In this document: one piece after another, positions 1 to 10,608 of the stretch | How the letters are laid out: each line of letters begins with the position of its first letter | Numbering within the stretch: position 1 is the stretch's first letter | Notes under the pieces: generated by a model | The model's database searches: none | Told to the model about the DNA's origin: nothing | The model's input: only the letters and a program-made list of their open reading frames with translations | Made by a program: the position numbers and the translations under genes | Origin: Zelopaecilomyces penicillatus | Taxonomy: Eukaryota > Ascomycota > Sordariomycetes > Hypocreales > Pseudodiploosporaceae | Assembly (NCBI GenBank): GCA_005765155.1 | Contig: VCCP01000004.1 | Location: 5,332,001 to 5,396,000 of the forward strand | Direction of reading: 5' to 3' | Length of the DNA: 64,000 nt

Positions 1-1385
1 TCACATGGAAAATGGCCGCATGTATCACTCATTCAGTAAAGGCAGTGAGTTTATCCCAGATGCTAGAAGCAGCCTTCCAGTTCCGACACTAAAAATTGGA
101 AACAGAATATGCCTTCCCAAACGATGATGTGCGTCATCTCATAAGCTTCCTCACTTCGTAGTCAATAAACAAGTCCCAGTGACAGCTAATGTGCCGAAAT
201 GTTGTATCTAGGCCGAGAACGACCGTCTAGGTGAGTCATTTCCTGGGTTTGACGTCCCCACCGGGACTTCCGCTGACAATATTTGCAATATAGATGTCCA
301 GAGCCATCATTTTCTCTTGACCTTTGACGGCCGTCTTTGCTTCTCACCAGGCGCAAGTACAGCAAAACGAGTGCTCGATGTCGGTACTGGTACCGGCATT
401 TGGGCCATCGACTTTGGTTTGTTGCCACGTTTAATGACACTTGATTCGATGTAGTACTGACAAAGTTCTTCAGCTGATGAATTTCCCGACGCCCAGGCAA
501 GTTTCTGGTCGCTTTCTCATGAGAACCATTTAGCCTAACAATCTTTTAGGTCATTGGCGTAGACCTCAGTCCCATTCAACCTGACTTGTAAGAACAGCAC
601 TAGCATTCTGAGAATAATACGGCTCAGCAACGCTTACATTAATACAGCGTACCCCCCAACTGCCAGTTTGAGATTGACGATATCGAGAAGCCCTGGACGT
701 GGACAGAGCCATTCGATTATGTCTTTAGCCGGATGATGGTCGGCAGTTTTGCCGACTGGCCAGCTTACTTCCAGCAAGCATACGAGTATGCGCCCTCGGT
801 TCCTTGTAGTCATTGCCTATCCCGCTGACATTAACCTTTTCCTCTTACTTAGCAACCTGAGCCCCGGTGGGTGGATCGAGGTTGTAGATTGCATCTTCCC
901 CATCACTTCTGACGACGACACATTTCGCGAAGGCCAGAACATCAAGAAATGGAACGACGCCCTCATCCAAGCCAGCATAAACCTGGGCCGACCCCTAACC
1001 GACGCGATCCACCACAAACAGCGGATGATTGATGTAGGTTTCGAGAATATTGAACAGAAGCACTTCAAGTGGCCAAGCAACACTTGGCCTAAAGATAAAA
1101 AGTTCAAAGAAATTGGTCTTTGGACATTGGCCAACATTGAGAGCGGCGTGGAAGGATTAAGTATGGCTTTGCTCACACGAGGTCTTGGCTGGAGCCATGA
1201 TGAGGTCTTGACGTTTTCGGCATTCGTCAGAAAGGACTTGCGAGACCCACGAATCCATGCATACTGGCCCATGTAAGTTTGTACAGCTCCACTCCACTCA
1301 TTGATGTTTGGTGTAACCTGCATGACTGATGCTGCGCTTTAGCATCTCTATATACGGACAGAAGCCGTACACTAGTAAAACATAA
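1..1385 (+). CDS. LaeA-like SAM-dependent methyltransferase, 5' end off the window
   Basis: Partial gene; the N-terminus lies upstream. The spliced exons I read are <1..44, 106..128, 212..230, 294..416, 474..496, 550..587, 648..785, 853..1272 and 1343..1385. Together they give a continuous class I methyltransferase of the fungal LaeA/TAM-like type. A segment MENGRMYHSFSKG is followed by the PND motif, then the SAM-binding motif VLDVGTGTGIWAIDF, the acidic loop VIGVDLSPIQPD, a FEIDDIE segment, a YVFSRMMVGSFADWP segment and LSPGGWIEVVD. The C-terminus ends in IYGQKPYTSKT. The intron at 497..549 starts with GC rather than GT (donor GCAAGT), which the reading frame demands. LaeA itself is a nuclear regulator of secondary metabolism, but this large paralogous family includes many members of unknown substrate, so that role is not implied. 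The motifs are intact. Confidence 0.85.
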
Positions 1386-1777
1386 AGTGTGACGGTTTCT
1401 GCTTGTTGGATGTACACATAGACGTGGTTTAACGAATTTGTCACGGCCGGGGCTGGAATTAATAGCGATATGTATTTTATTTATACAGTGAACACAATGA
1501 TGTGTTTTGTTGTGTTTTCTACTGTAGATACCCATGCACTGCGAGTCTTGGCTGTCGCATAGGGAAACGTTACAAACTTATGCTAATGCAACATATGTGT
1601 GAGGTAAGAATGTATTAATACGCCTCCAAGCAACCTCAAGAAATGATGTGCGAGAAGCGCCTCACAGCCCGAAGGTTGTAGGAACAGATGAACCGACACG
1701 CATACGAGCAGTGAGTACGAAATACATCATGCAGAACTGTCATTGCATATTTAACTGCAATCCCAACCAACCTCAAT
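1386..1777. other. intergenic, no gene seen
   Basis: Convergent 3' flanks of the methyltransferase and the first GST gene. From about 1713 the sequence matches the 3' flank of the second GST gene (about 4113), both starting with the string GAGTACGAAATA, so the duplication includes 3' untranslated DNA. I see no RNA gene here. Confidence 0.5.
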
Positions 1778-2768
1778 TTAATTCTTTTTGCTGCGAGCCT
1801 TGAGATACTCTGCAAGATTGGGTCGTCCCTCAATGGCCTCTTTCAACTTGATGAGTGGCTCTGGAAGAGTGGACTAGATATGATGACTGTATTCAGCACA
1901 TGTGTAATTACATGTTTTGGGGGGATACGGATGTACAGAATATGGAGAAGAGATGATCACTAACCGGAAGCGCTCCGAAATGGTCATCATCGCAGATGGA
2001 CTTGTATATAGCAAAATCGGCATATGTAATCTTGTCGCCGAGCAGATAAGGCCCAGCAACGTCAGAATAGTACTGGGCGGCTAGGTCATAGAATTTGGGC
2101 AGGTATTCGTTCTTGTATTTGTCGGTCATGCCTGAGAGGATGCTAACCCATTGGGACTGGAAAACACAATGGTAGTGAGTTGACTGATGCGGCGGACGGC
2201 ATCGAGGATGAAGGGGACTCACCCTCCAATCAATATAAAGATCTGCAACAGCATCCACCTTGTATTTTTCAATGCTAGTTTCGCCATCGTACTTACCCAG
2301 CTCTCTAGACAAATATCGCAAAGTGGAAACATGCTATTGATATACACATAACAAAGAGTCAGCCTTGAATGAGCGACTATCTTACACAGGTACACTAGGT
2401 AGGCATATTCTATACGAACCTGGTTTAGGATCTCGCCCTTGTATTCGAGAGCAGGCAGATGGCCGGTTCGGCTGAGACCATTGGCCTGGAACTCCTTGCT
2501 GACAGCGGGCCAGGACGCATCGTGGGGATAGCGCTTATCCTCAAATTCAATGCCTGCATCTTGCAGCAAGATTCTAGTACCATTTCCATCATTTTTAGCT
2601 ATTTGGTTCCAACAGCACCCGTCCATGGGTTCTATGAGAGGAGAAAGAGGAGGGGCAAAGGCGATGAGTGTGGGGGTTTGGTTGAACTTACCGTACAACA
2701 TCCCCGCGTCCGAGGGTGCCAATGTCCAGGTAGTGGAGAGTGGTCTTGGTTGGGGGTGGGGTCGCCAT
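1778..2768 (-). CDS. Glutathione S-transferase, sigma-like (tandem copy 1)
   Basis: Five exons on the minus strand: 2768..2692, 2573..2420, 2333..2223, 2156..1965 and 1873..1778, giving 209 residues, a normal cytosolic GST length. The N-terminal thioredoxin-like domain starts TLHYLDIGTLGRGDVVR and carries the glutathione-site region GHLPALEYKGEILNQ. The all-helical C-terminal domain carries GPYLLGDKITYADFAIY. Such enzymes conjugate glutathione to electrophiles or isomerise substrates in the cytosol; the substrate cannot be told from sequence. The start is the ATG at 2768, in a good context (ACCATGG), and all introns keep frame. It is a close paralogue of the gene at 4166..5127, with the same four intron positions. 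A TATA-like element lies near 2874-2883. The copy appears functional. Confidence 0.9.
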
Positions 2769-3504
2769 GGTTGACGATTTGGTGATTATGGGTGTAGTTG
2801 AGCGGCTGTGAGGGATGATAGTCTTGATGTTTTGTTAAACAGATGGCAGGTTTGCGGGACGCCCGCGCAGCCTAGTTTTATATGTTCGCCTGAGTCAGGG
2901 ACTCGTTAAAAAGGTGAAAAGGCGTCGATTACATGGGGCATGCGCTAGAGACGCATGCATGTTTGGCTACGTATGAGGGCCTGCAAATACGTAATGTCTC
3001 TCACTTGCATTGTCCTGTTGGGGGGATATTATTCTTTTCATGTGGAATCAAATCAAACCATGGCGTGCGTCGTACAGGGAAAATAACCCAATGGCAGACA
3101 ACTTGCATTGTGTGTAAGCCATGATTATATAGATGGATGGATGGATGGACGGATATCAAGCTAGGTCAAGCACGCAGTCTTGCCATTGGTTGGTAAAACA
3201 CTTGCTGCAAAGGTGCTGGTCATGAAATGCCGGATTCTATTGGGGGGTGGCTGTTTTGGAATCAGCTTGTACCTTTTGGCTCCAAACTGCATCTTCCCCG
3301 CATGGTGATTGGGGATCACTGGTTTGTAAGTATGTGTCGTTGTGTACCATGGTAAGCTGCCGGGTAGTTGTTGGTCCACGATGGAACTATAATGCTCCCC
3401 AACCCACCCCAATCGCTATGAAATGTCCTAATCTTGGGTCTTAAACGCGTATCCTAATTTATGTTGACCAAATTCGATAGCATCCGTTTGTGTTCAAGGG
3501 ATAC

Positions 3505-3506
<2 letters not shown>

Positions 3507-3538
<32 letters not shown>
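3507..3538. repeat. (CA)16 microsatellite
   Basis: Sixteen uninterrupted CA dinucleotides lie in the non-coding DNA between the GST genes. Confidence 0.97.
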
Positions 3539-3542
<4 letters not shown>

Positions 3543-3920
3543 GACAAGCGATTGCCGTAGACAACAAGACAAAATGTTAAAAGTAGTTCTTTCGTCATTA
3601 TCAGTACGGGGCTGGTCTTGTTGAAGCGTCATAGCCAAATCCCATCCACAAGATTGGCCGAATGAATCGAGTTTGGATGAGCTGAAGGATCAAAAGGGTT
3701 GGAAAATTAAGAATTAACATAAGTCTGTGGACCGGGCATGCCAAGATTGAGTAAATCGAAATAGGAATAATAGAGGATGGTGTTACCACCCCACTTGTCC
3801 CACTTTGGCGACATTACCCAGGAAATCGCTGACATGATAATCACGTCACAGATTTAGACAAGTTTGTAATGAGAGCTGGCATATATTGGAGAGCCATAAA
3901 ATTTATTAAAACTGAGATCT

Positions 3921-3996
3921 GGATTAACCACTGGTAGTTGCAATGATAGGATATTCACATGTTTCCTATCCTCCGAAGTCCCCAATTCCCCATCCC
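3921..3996. repeat. Duplicated GST-flank segment, copy A
   Basis: It begins GGATTAACCACTGGTAGTTG and continues through a CACATGTTTCCTATCCTCC string to CCCCAATTCCCCA. It matches 6062..6145 with scattered substitutions. It lies just downstream of the stop of GST copy 2. Confidence 0.85.
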
Positions 3997-4165
3997 CAAA
4001 AGTCCCACACAGTTGTGCGGATGCAAATGATGTGTCAAGTAAGAGTGTACCAACACACACAGACCCGAGCTCCGAAGCCGACACTTATATGGATAAGAAT
4101 ATTGCGATTGGGAGTACGAAATATATAGTGCATACCCGTCGTCCCATATTTGACTACAACCCCAA

Positions 4166-5127
4166 TCACTCTTCAGCCTTTTTGCTGCGGGTTTTGAGAA
4201 ATTCTGCAAGATTGGGTCGCTCCTCAATAGCCTCTTTCAACTTTAGAAGTGGCTCTGGAAGAGATTCCTAAACGCGACAGCTGTATCAGCATATACATAA
4301 TTATATGTAATTCGCCTATGGATGAGGAAATATGAAGAACAACAGGAAACATCAACTCACTGGAAGCGCTCCAATATGCGCATCATCACCCATGGACTTG
4401 TACACAGCAAAGTCCGCATATGTGATTCTGTCGCCTAGCAAATAAGGTCCAGCAATATCACTATAATACTGACCGAGTACGCTGTAGTACGCGGGGAGGA
4501 TTTCGTTCTTGTACTTTTCAGTCATGTTTGAAACGCTGTTGAGCCACGCAGCCTGGGAAGACTTTAGTTAGTCAGTGATGGTGGAAGAAACAAAAAAAGA
4601 GAAGGGATAAGGAAACAGAACGGGGACTCACTCTCCAGTCAATGTAAAGGTCTGCGACGGCATCTACAGTGTATTTCTCCATGCTAGTCTCACCGTCGTA
4701 CTTGCCCAGCTCCCGCGCAAGGTATCGCAAAGTGGAAACATGCTATACAACGAGTTAGATGATGGGTTTATTTTACATATAACTAAAGATCTTTTCCTTT
4801 TTCTTATACGAACCTGGTTTAGAATCTCGCCTTTGTACTCGAGGGCAGGGAGGTTACCCGTCCGGCTGAGACCATTGGCCTTGAATTCCTTGCTGGTAGC
4901 GGGCCAGGTCGCGTCATATGCGTAGAGCTTGTCTTCAAAGTCGATGCCTGCATCTTTCATGAAGACTCTGGTATATATTTTAGATACTCCGTCCCAATTT
5001 TGATGTTTTGCGGGCATCAATCGCTGTGCAACTTTTGTGCGGAATGGACGTACCTTACTACATCCCCGCGTCCAAGAGTGCCAATGTCTAGGAAATGGAA
5101 GATTGCTTTTGATGATGAAGTCGCCAT
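4166..5127 (-). CDS. Glutathione S-transferase, sigma-like (tandem copy 2)
   Basis: Five exons on the minus strand: 5127..5054, 4977..4814, 4742..4632, 4552..4361 and 4266..4166, giving 213 residues. Intron positions and most residues match copy 1 (LDIGTLGRGDVVR, GNLPALEYKGEILNQ, GPYLLGDRITYADFAVY). One difference may matter: the first strand reads IFHFLDIG where copy 1 reads TLHYLDIG. The tyrosine at that place, which by position could be the activating Tyr of sigma-type GSTs, is phenylalanine here. The C-terminus is four residues longer than in copy 1. The start is the ATG at 5127, in the context ACCATGG, with a TATA box about 120 bases upstream. It probably arose by tandem duplication of about 2.4 kb. 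Confidence 0.9.
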
Positions 5128-5249
5128 GGTTAAGTGTGATATTTGAGTGTATCTGAGAACGTGTAGACAGGGATATTCGATGTTTGTAATAAGGTATAGA
5201 TGTGGAAATCTTGATGAGCTCTTTCAATTGTTGGTTCATGGATCATGCC

Positions 5250-5257
5250 CTTTTATA
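5250..5257 (-). promoter_or_regulatory. TATA box for GST copy 2
   Basis: TATAAAAG on the minus strand, about 123 bases upstream of the GST copy 2 start codon. Confidence 0.55.
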
Positions 5258-6061
5258 ACCAACGTGGGTGAAGTAGGCCAGCCTCATCCCATGCTGTTGA
5301 TTTGTAAACAACATGGACCAATTGTATTCCCATGATGCACTGAATTGTCACCATGCTGCACTGTTGCAGGTTAGACGGATGCCTGAGATTGTCTGCGCTC
5401 ATAGGTCACATCAACTGGGTACATTGGTGAACAATGGGGTTATTGGCTCTTTGTGTCAATATACTGAACACCTTTCGGTGATGTTGTCGCGGTTGGATCA
5501 TGATGCTTGAAACGTGGCCAAACTCGGGGCACAGCTAGATTCGTAAACTGCCGAATCACAGGTTGGGGAGTTTAGTCCAAAACGACGTGTGGGTTAGATG
5601 GCACATCAGGCTCGAGGTATGATGAAGGCTTGTAACTCTACACTTGTTCCGTGTTAGCAACATTACCAGAACTTAACCCACTAAAAAGCCTCGCCTTATC
5701 AGGATATCGAGACGATGCCGTATGTGCAATGCTTTATAATCTACCATAGCTTTATAAGCAAGGCTCTCATTTGAGGTCATTAATATTCAGATACGTGGCA
5801 TGATTGGCAAAAACGGGTGGATAGAGGTAAATCCTATCGGGTTATTAGGTTGCGATCCCTGCTAGCCTCGCGGATTTGATCTGAACTGCGGAAATAAAGA
5901 CACAGTCGCGGAAGGGGATGCGGTCGTTGGCTCCCTCAAAGACTTTCCGCTTTCCGAAGGATCCTCAGCCTTATCATCTCCTGGCTGGTCAGTTTTTGAT
6001 GATACCAGCATTAGCAAACTTGCACATAATTGATATAGAGCAATGCTTCAAGAAATGATAT

Positions 6062-6145
6062 TTGGATTAACCACTGGTCGTTGTAATAATAGGGTATTCA
6101 CATGTTTCCTACCCTCCCAATTCCCAAGTCCCCAATTCCCCAAGT
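6062..6145. repeat. Duplicated GST-flank segment, copy B
   Basis: It is similar to 3921..3996, starting GGATTAACCACTGGTCGTTG. It lies where the 3' flank of a third GST unit would be expected, but no third GST gene is present; a metalloprotease gene begins its 3' end about 110 bases further on. Confidence 0.85.
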
Positions 6146-6256
6146 CAATAAAAACATTTGCTAACCCAATACCCGCGCCGTCATATTTACAATTCATTAG
6201 GCATACAATACACAAACCTCCCCAGCCAAATTAAACTACTCCCTCAACTCCTCTTA

Positions 6257-8868
6257 CTAAGGCAAAGATGCACACTGCACAGCAACCTCGCTGACCTCCC
6301 TACAGCTATTCACACCAGTAGACACAGTGCAGAGCTTGTCGCATGGCACGCCCTCAGCCACCCAGACGCGGTGTTCCTGGCCTACAATAGGGAGTCGCCA
6401 GTGCTTGGTTGTATCTGTGTCGGAAGCGGATGTGGCCTTATATCCAGGTCTGCATGCGCATGCGGCCCGGGGCTTGGGCACGCGAGGGTCTGGGTAGATG
6501 CAGGTTGGGGCGGTGGTCTTGTCGCATTTGTTAGTGAAGACGTCGCAGCCGGCTGGGCAACCCTTGAGATCAGGAGCCTTTCCGTCGGGAGTCTTTCCAT
6601 CAGGCGTTTTGCCATCGGGAGTCTTGCCGTCGGGCGTTTTACCGTCAGGTGTCTTTCCATCAGGAGTTTTACCATCAGGAGTCTTGCCATCGGGCGTCTT
6701 ACCATCAGGAGTCTTGCCATCGGGCGTCTTACCATCAGGTGTTTTGCCATCAGGTGTCTTGCCGTCTGGTGTCTTTCCATCTGGGGTCTTTCCATCAGGA
6801 GTTTTACCATCGGGTGTCTTGCCATCAGGAGTTTTACCATCGGGTGTCTTGCCATCAGGAGTCTTCCCGTCAGGGGTCTTTCCATCCGGAGTCTTGCCGT
6901 CTCTTCCAGAACAGGTTGGTGCCGCACCATCAGGACAAGTATCACCACCCTGCAAAGGACAAGGCGGCGCTGAGCCATTAGGACACATCACAACAGCATC
7001 ACAAGGCGGCGCTGTACCATCAACACACACAGCATCCAGCTTGCACGGCGCGTCAGATCCATCAGGGCAGCTGACACCGCTGACTGGAGGCTTGCAATTG
7101 GCGTTGATATCACACTCAAGCTCCTCGCCACTGATGATGTCAATGGTGGGTGGCTTCGTGAGATCGGGCTTCTTGGCGCAAATCTTCTTGAGCTGGGCAA
7201 GCAAGCGAGAGCTCTGACTTAGCAGATTAGGGCCACGCAGGACCATGCTTCGGAGGTCGGCGCGTTTGCCAAAAGTGTATGCTCTGGCCTTGGAAGGGCT
7301 TGACTCGTCAAAGAAGACGGGGTAGTCGTTGCAGGTAATTCCGCCGAGGGGGGCCTTTCGGCGCAATGTAAAGTACGCAGCAAACATGCGAGCGCGCTGC
7401 TCCGTGGTCCATGGCATCGTAGCCGGGTCGTTGCCAGGGATGATATCGCCAGAGATTTGGCTGTAGCTCATGTAATTGGTGACATTGAACTTGGTCGTGT
7501 CCTCGCAGAGAGACCACTTCTTTTTCCTGCCGTCACCGACGGCGCAGCATCGCTGCTGTTCAGCTTTGAACTTATCAGCGTTGTTGGGAAACTGGAATGT
7601 ATCGCTAATCCCGTCACTCTCTCCTTTGCAGCCAGCTTCGCCATTTTCTGGGAAGATGTGTGCCAGGTTAAACCAATGGCCGAGCTCGTGTGTCAGGGTT
7701 GTTCCGCGGCCAGGACTACTAGCTCTCCAATTGACGCCAGGCAAACTGCCGATTGTCATGACGCAGCCATCTACAGCATGGCCTTTATGTTGCAGGTTGC
7801 TTGCAAAGGTACAGTATCCGCTGGTCGACACTGAAGTCTCGCAGTTCATCTTGTCAATCTCTTCCACAATCCAGATGTTCACTTCGTCATTGCCGCCATA
7901 GCGATTCTCTGCCTTGATCCTCTCCTGATACTTTTCAAAGTCGGGATCAGACGAATAGTAGCGGTTATGGGTAAACTTCTCCCATTCCTGGCCAATGTGG
8001 GAGCTGACGGTAGCGATGAAGAAGTGAATGCCCAGCGGCTCGAATGCTTTGTTGGTCAGTTCGATTTGCTTCATCAAGACATCTGGCGTCACAAACGCGG
8101 AGGTTGTGATGTTTGACGTAAAAACTGTAAAGTGTACTGGGACCTGGATGACCTGCGGGATGCAAACTGGACGTGGCAAATACTTGGGTGCCTTTTCTAG
8201 GCCCAAAGCATCGGCGATGGGTGCACCTAATATGTCATCGTTAGTCAATCCATATCACCTCCATACGGCTATCAATAGAATTAAGACAAACCTAAAGGTG
8301 CAAGGCCTTTCTGGATTTCTCCGCCTAGATGCTTTAATCCCTCGCCGACCTGTCCTATAGTGCCTCCAATCTTGACGTCGCCTTTAAGCGCGTCTTTGAA
8401 CCATCCTCGCTTTTCATGGTTGAAGTGAGCCTCGGACGACGCGTCATCTTCAGCGGCATCCCGACCTTCCACTTTGATGACAGGCTTAAAGTTTGGCAAC
8501 CCGCAGAATGGAAGGTCTAATTTGGGCTGGAAGGGCATAGGGTTTTTTGAGAAGGCGACCAGGTACTCCATATGGAGCATGTGGTAGAAAGCATAGTCTT
8601 CCACGCCCACAACATCGTCCTTGAGCGGATAAATATGGTCGGTGGATTCAGTGAGCGATAAACTCCCACCGTCTTTGGGCTTACACACCGCACAACTCGC
8701 TGTAGGGGTGTCGCAAACGTTGTGAGTGAAGGGGCCACATCTCGAACTCGGGTTGGTGGCTGGCAGAACAGGGCAAACCACGTTGGATATGGGAAACTTT
8801 ACGGACAGGATGGCAGAGTGTGCCAACTGCCCCAGTAAAGAGGGGATGAGAATGTGATGAGAACGCAT
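6257..8868 (-). CDS. Secreted M43 (pappalysin-like) zinc metalloprotease with GKTPD repeats
   Basis: Two exons, 8868..8292 and 8226..6257, encode 848 residues. The N-terminus (MRSHHILIPSLLGQLAHSAI) looks like a weak signal peptide and is followed by a cysteine-containing propeptide-like region. The catalytic domain carries the zinc-binding signature THELGHWFNLAHIF near residue 370, fitting HExxHxxGxxH-type metzincins of family M43. Downstream are repeated CPDG-APPC modules, then about 22 head-to-tail GKTPD pentapeptides, then a Cys-rich EGF-like tail with CACRPGY and LPIVGQEHRVWV. The long repeat is probably an extended linker. The role is inferred as extracellular proteolysis; no substrate is evident. 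Total length is roughly twice that of the simple fungal M43 proteases because of the repeat and tail. The frame is fully open. Confidence 0.88.
6570..6900 (-). repeat. 15-bp coding minisatellite encoding (GKTPD)n
   Basis: About 22 copies of a 15-bp unit encode GKTPD; the copy nearest the C-terminus reads GKAPD. Synonymous third-position differences between units show that the array is not freshly amplified, while blocks of identical neighbouring pairs suggest larger-unit duplication or conversion within it. Confidence 0.95.
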
Positions 8869-10608
8869 CGTTGCTCAAATGGATGAGGATCGCAACGAGA
8901 AAAAAAAAAAGTCCACGTCTTGGGGAAAACCACCTCAAAGTTGGGGCTGGCCAAGAGGATGTGGACTTATAAGAAAAAGTTTGGCTTTTTGACGATTGCT
9001 TGCATACCCAGCAGAACGGGTTTCTCCAACCTGCATCTTATGCAAGAACCGTTCAGTGTAGTCTTGTCACCTCCTGCCAGTACCGGTATTACCTTTGAGA
9101 GAGGGATCCAAGATGCATCCCGCAAATGAGACAGGCAAGGGGTCTGGGCGGAGTCGGAGAGCGGCAGCCACAACAGATAGCGGCATCGCTAGCGCGAGCA
9201 CCAGACGATGTAACCAGGGGCTGTGAGTTGCTGCTAACATGTCTTTGCAAGGTAGCTTTGCATGTCTGCGACGGCTGTTGGGTTAAATCGGCGGGCTGGG
9301 GAGAAATCACCAGACATGGCCCAAAGCCTCGATTTCTTTTCTTGGCTATTTTTGGACTCTTGAACTGGATTAAGTCAGTGGGCGTGTCTGGGAAGCCTAC
9401 ATTCTTGTCAACTCTTCAACTGTAACAGTCATACATCCTTACTACCGATAACTACAGTCCTTGACACCAATCTATGCATCATTTGCGGCACTTTGGGCTC
9501 TCAGCCCCTCACAGTTGGGCAAAGACGGGATCCCTTAATCTGGTATAGGGCTGAGCCACCAAATTTGTGCTTTAATATACCCGCGTGAATTAATTGCTCT
9601 TGATTGTGACTTGACGATGCCAAGATTGGCTCGGCAGGGGTCAGTTCCGGAGAGACGGCTCCGTGGCTGGAATTCAACCTAATGCAAAGCTGCCCTCCTC
9701 CTCCTCCTCCACCCATCAAATACCAGTGACAGCTCGACAGCGCGAAACCCTCATTCAGCCGTTGACCCAAGTCAGTCCTTTCGTCAGTCAGTCATTCCGT
9801 CAGTCAGTCAGCCCAACGAAAAGAAAGCCCAGGCCAAAACCCTAACAACGAACACCCATGGTCCATGGGGCCCCCTCTCCGCGGTTCGCCATGCCGAAAA
9901 AGGTCTCAGGACCAGCGCCGAGACCGTACTGGTAGCCACTCACAGCCCCTTGCACGCGACGCCAAGTTTTCAGCTTTGGGTCGGCACTTTACATCTTTAC
10001 AAGCCATCGATCCAGTAGTGCGGGGCTTTCTTTATATGCTTAACGTTTATTGTTTGTTCATTCCGGTAGTCAGCCTTGCAGATTTTCTCCTCTCCACGCA
10101 GATGCCCAATTCTGCCCATGCTCCTGCGTCTGAGAGCCCCCCCCCCCCCCTCCCGCGGGATATCGCTTTTCATACCCAGCCCAGCCCAAGCAAGTCCAGC
10201 CCCATCTGCCAGATCTAGGTACACTATTGGCGCCACGGCTGTCGTTAGTTTTGGGGCTGTAATTGTCTGAGACCTGAATGTGTGTGCTGCGGTCTTTTTT
10301 AGAAACCAGCGAGTGCCGTTCACATGGGGGGACTAGGCAGCTGCTGCTTTCAATGAAAAGAGGCCTACGAGTTCCAAGAAGAGCTATGCAGCTATAATAT
10401 TGGATAAATAAAGTGGGCGCTGTCATATTTGCGACCGTGAGGCTGGGACACGATAATTATATGTGCTAACTGGCCGCGCCATTAATGACTTGACATCCTA
10501 CCCCCTTCCGACTTTTTTGTTCATTCCTCCAAAAACAGTTCAGTCGCCTTTCTCTTTACGACCAATTTTCCATTTTCTGTACAAGGCACCCCACAAACCT
10601 ACTCAGTC
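8869..10608. other. intergenic, divergent promoters of the protease and SUR7-like genes
   Basis: No coding sequence is supported in about 1.7 kb. It contains a GTCA-rich tandem stretch at 9771..9811 and a run of 14 C at 10137..10150. CT-rich DNA immediately precedes the SUR7-like start codon, as is common at fungal transcription starts. Confidence 0.5.
9771..9811. repeat. GTCA-type short tandem repeat
   Basis: Imperfect tandem GTCA units are arranged in three clusters about 0.8 kb upstream of the SUR7-like gene. Confidence 0.8.

Larger units (their letters stand above)
2769..4165. other. intergenic between the two GST genes
   Basis: It holds the promoter of GST copy 1 and the 3' flank of GST copy 2. 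It contains a short GATG tandem array (3132..3148), a CA microsatellite (3507..3538) and a stretch at about 3920-3995 that recurs at about 6062-6145. I see no credible coding sequence in it. Confidence 0.5.
5128..6256. other. intergenic: GST2 promoter and metalloprotease 3' flank
   Basis: It contains the TATA element of the GST copy 2 promoter and, at 6062..6145, the second copy of the GST-flank segment. No coding sequence is supported. Confidence 0.5.

Noticed and set aside
749..1323. Overlapping frames on both strands of the methyltransferase
   Set aside because: The plus frame's own start region (749-852) lies partly in an exon of another frame and an intron. The minus frame is a shadow with no domain.
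6382..7217. Long open frames on both strands overlapping the GKTPD array
   Set aside because: They are created by the 15-bp repeat, which stays open in every frame. Only the GKTPD frame joins to a protease domain.
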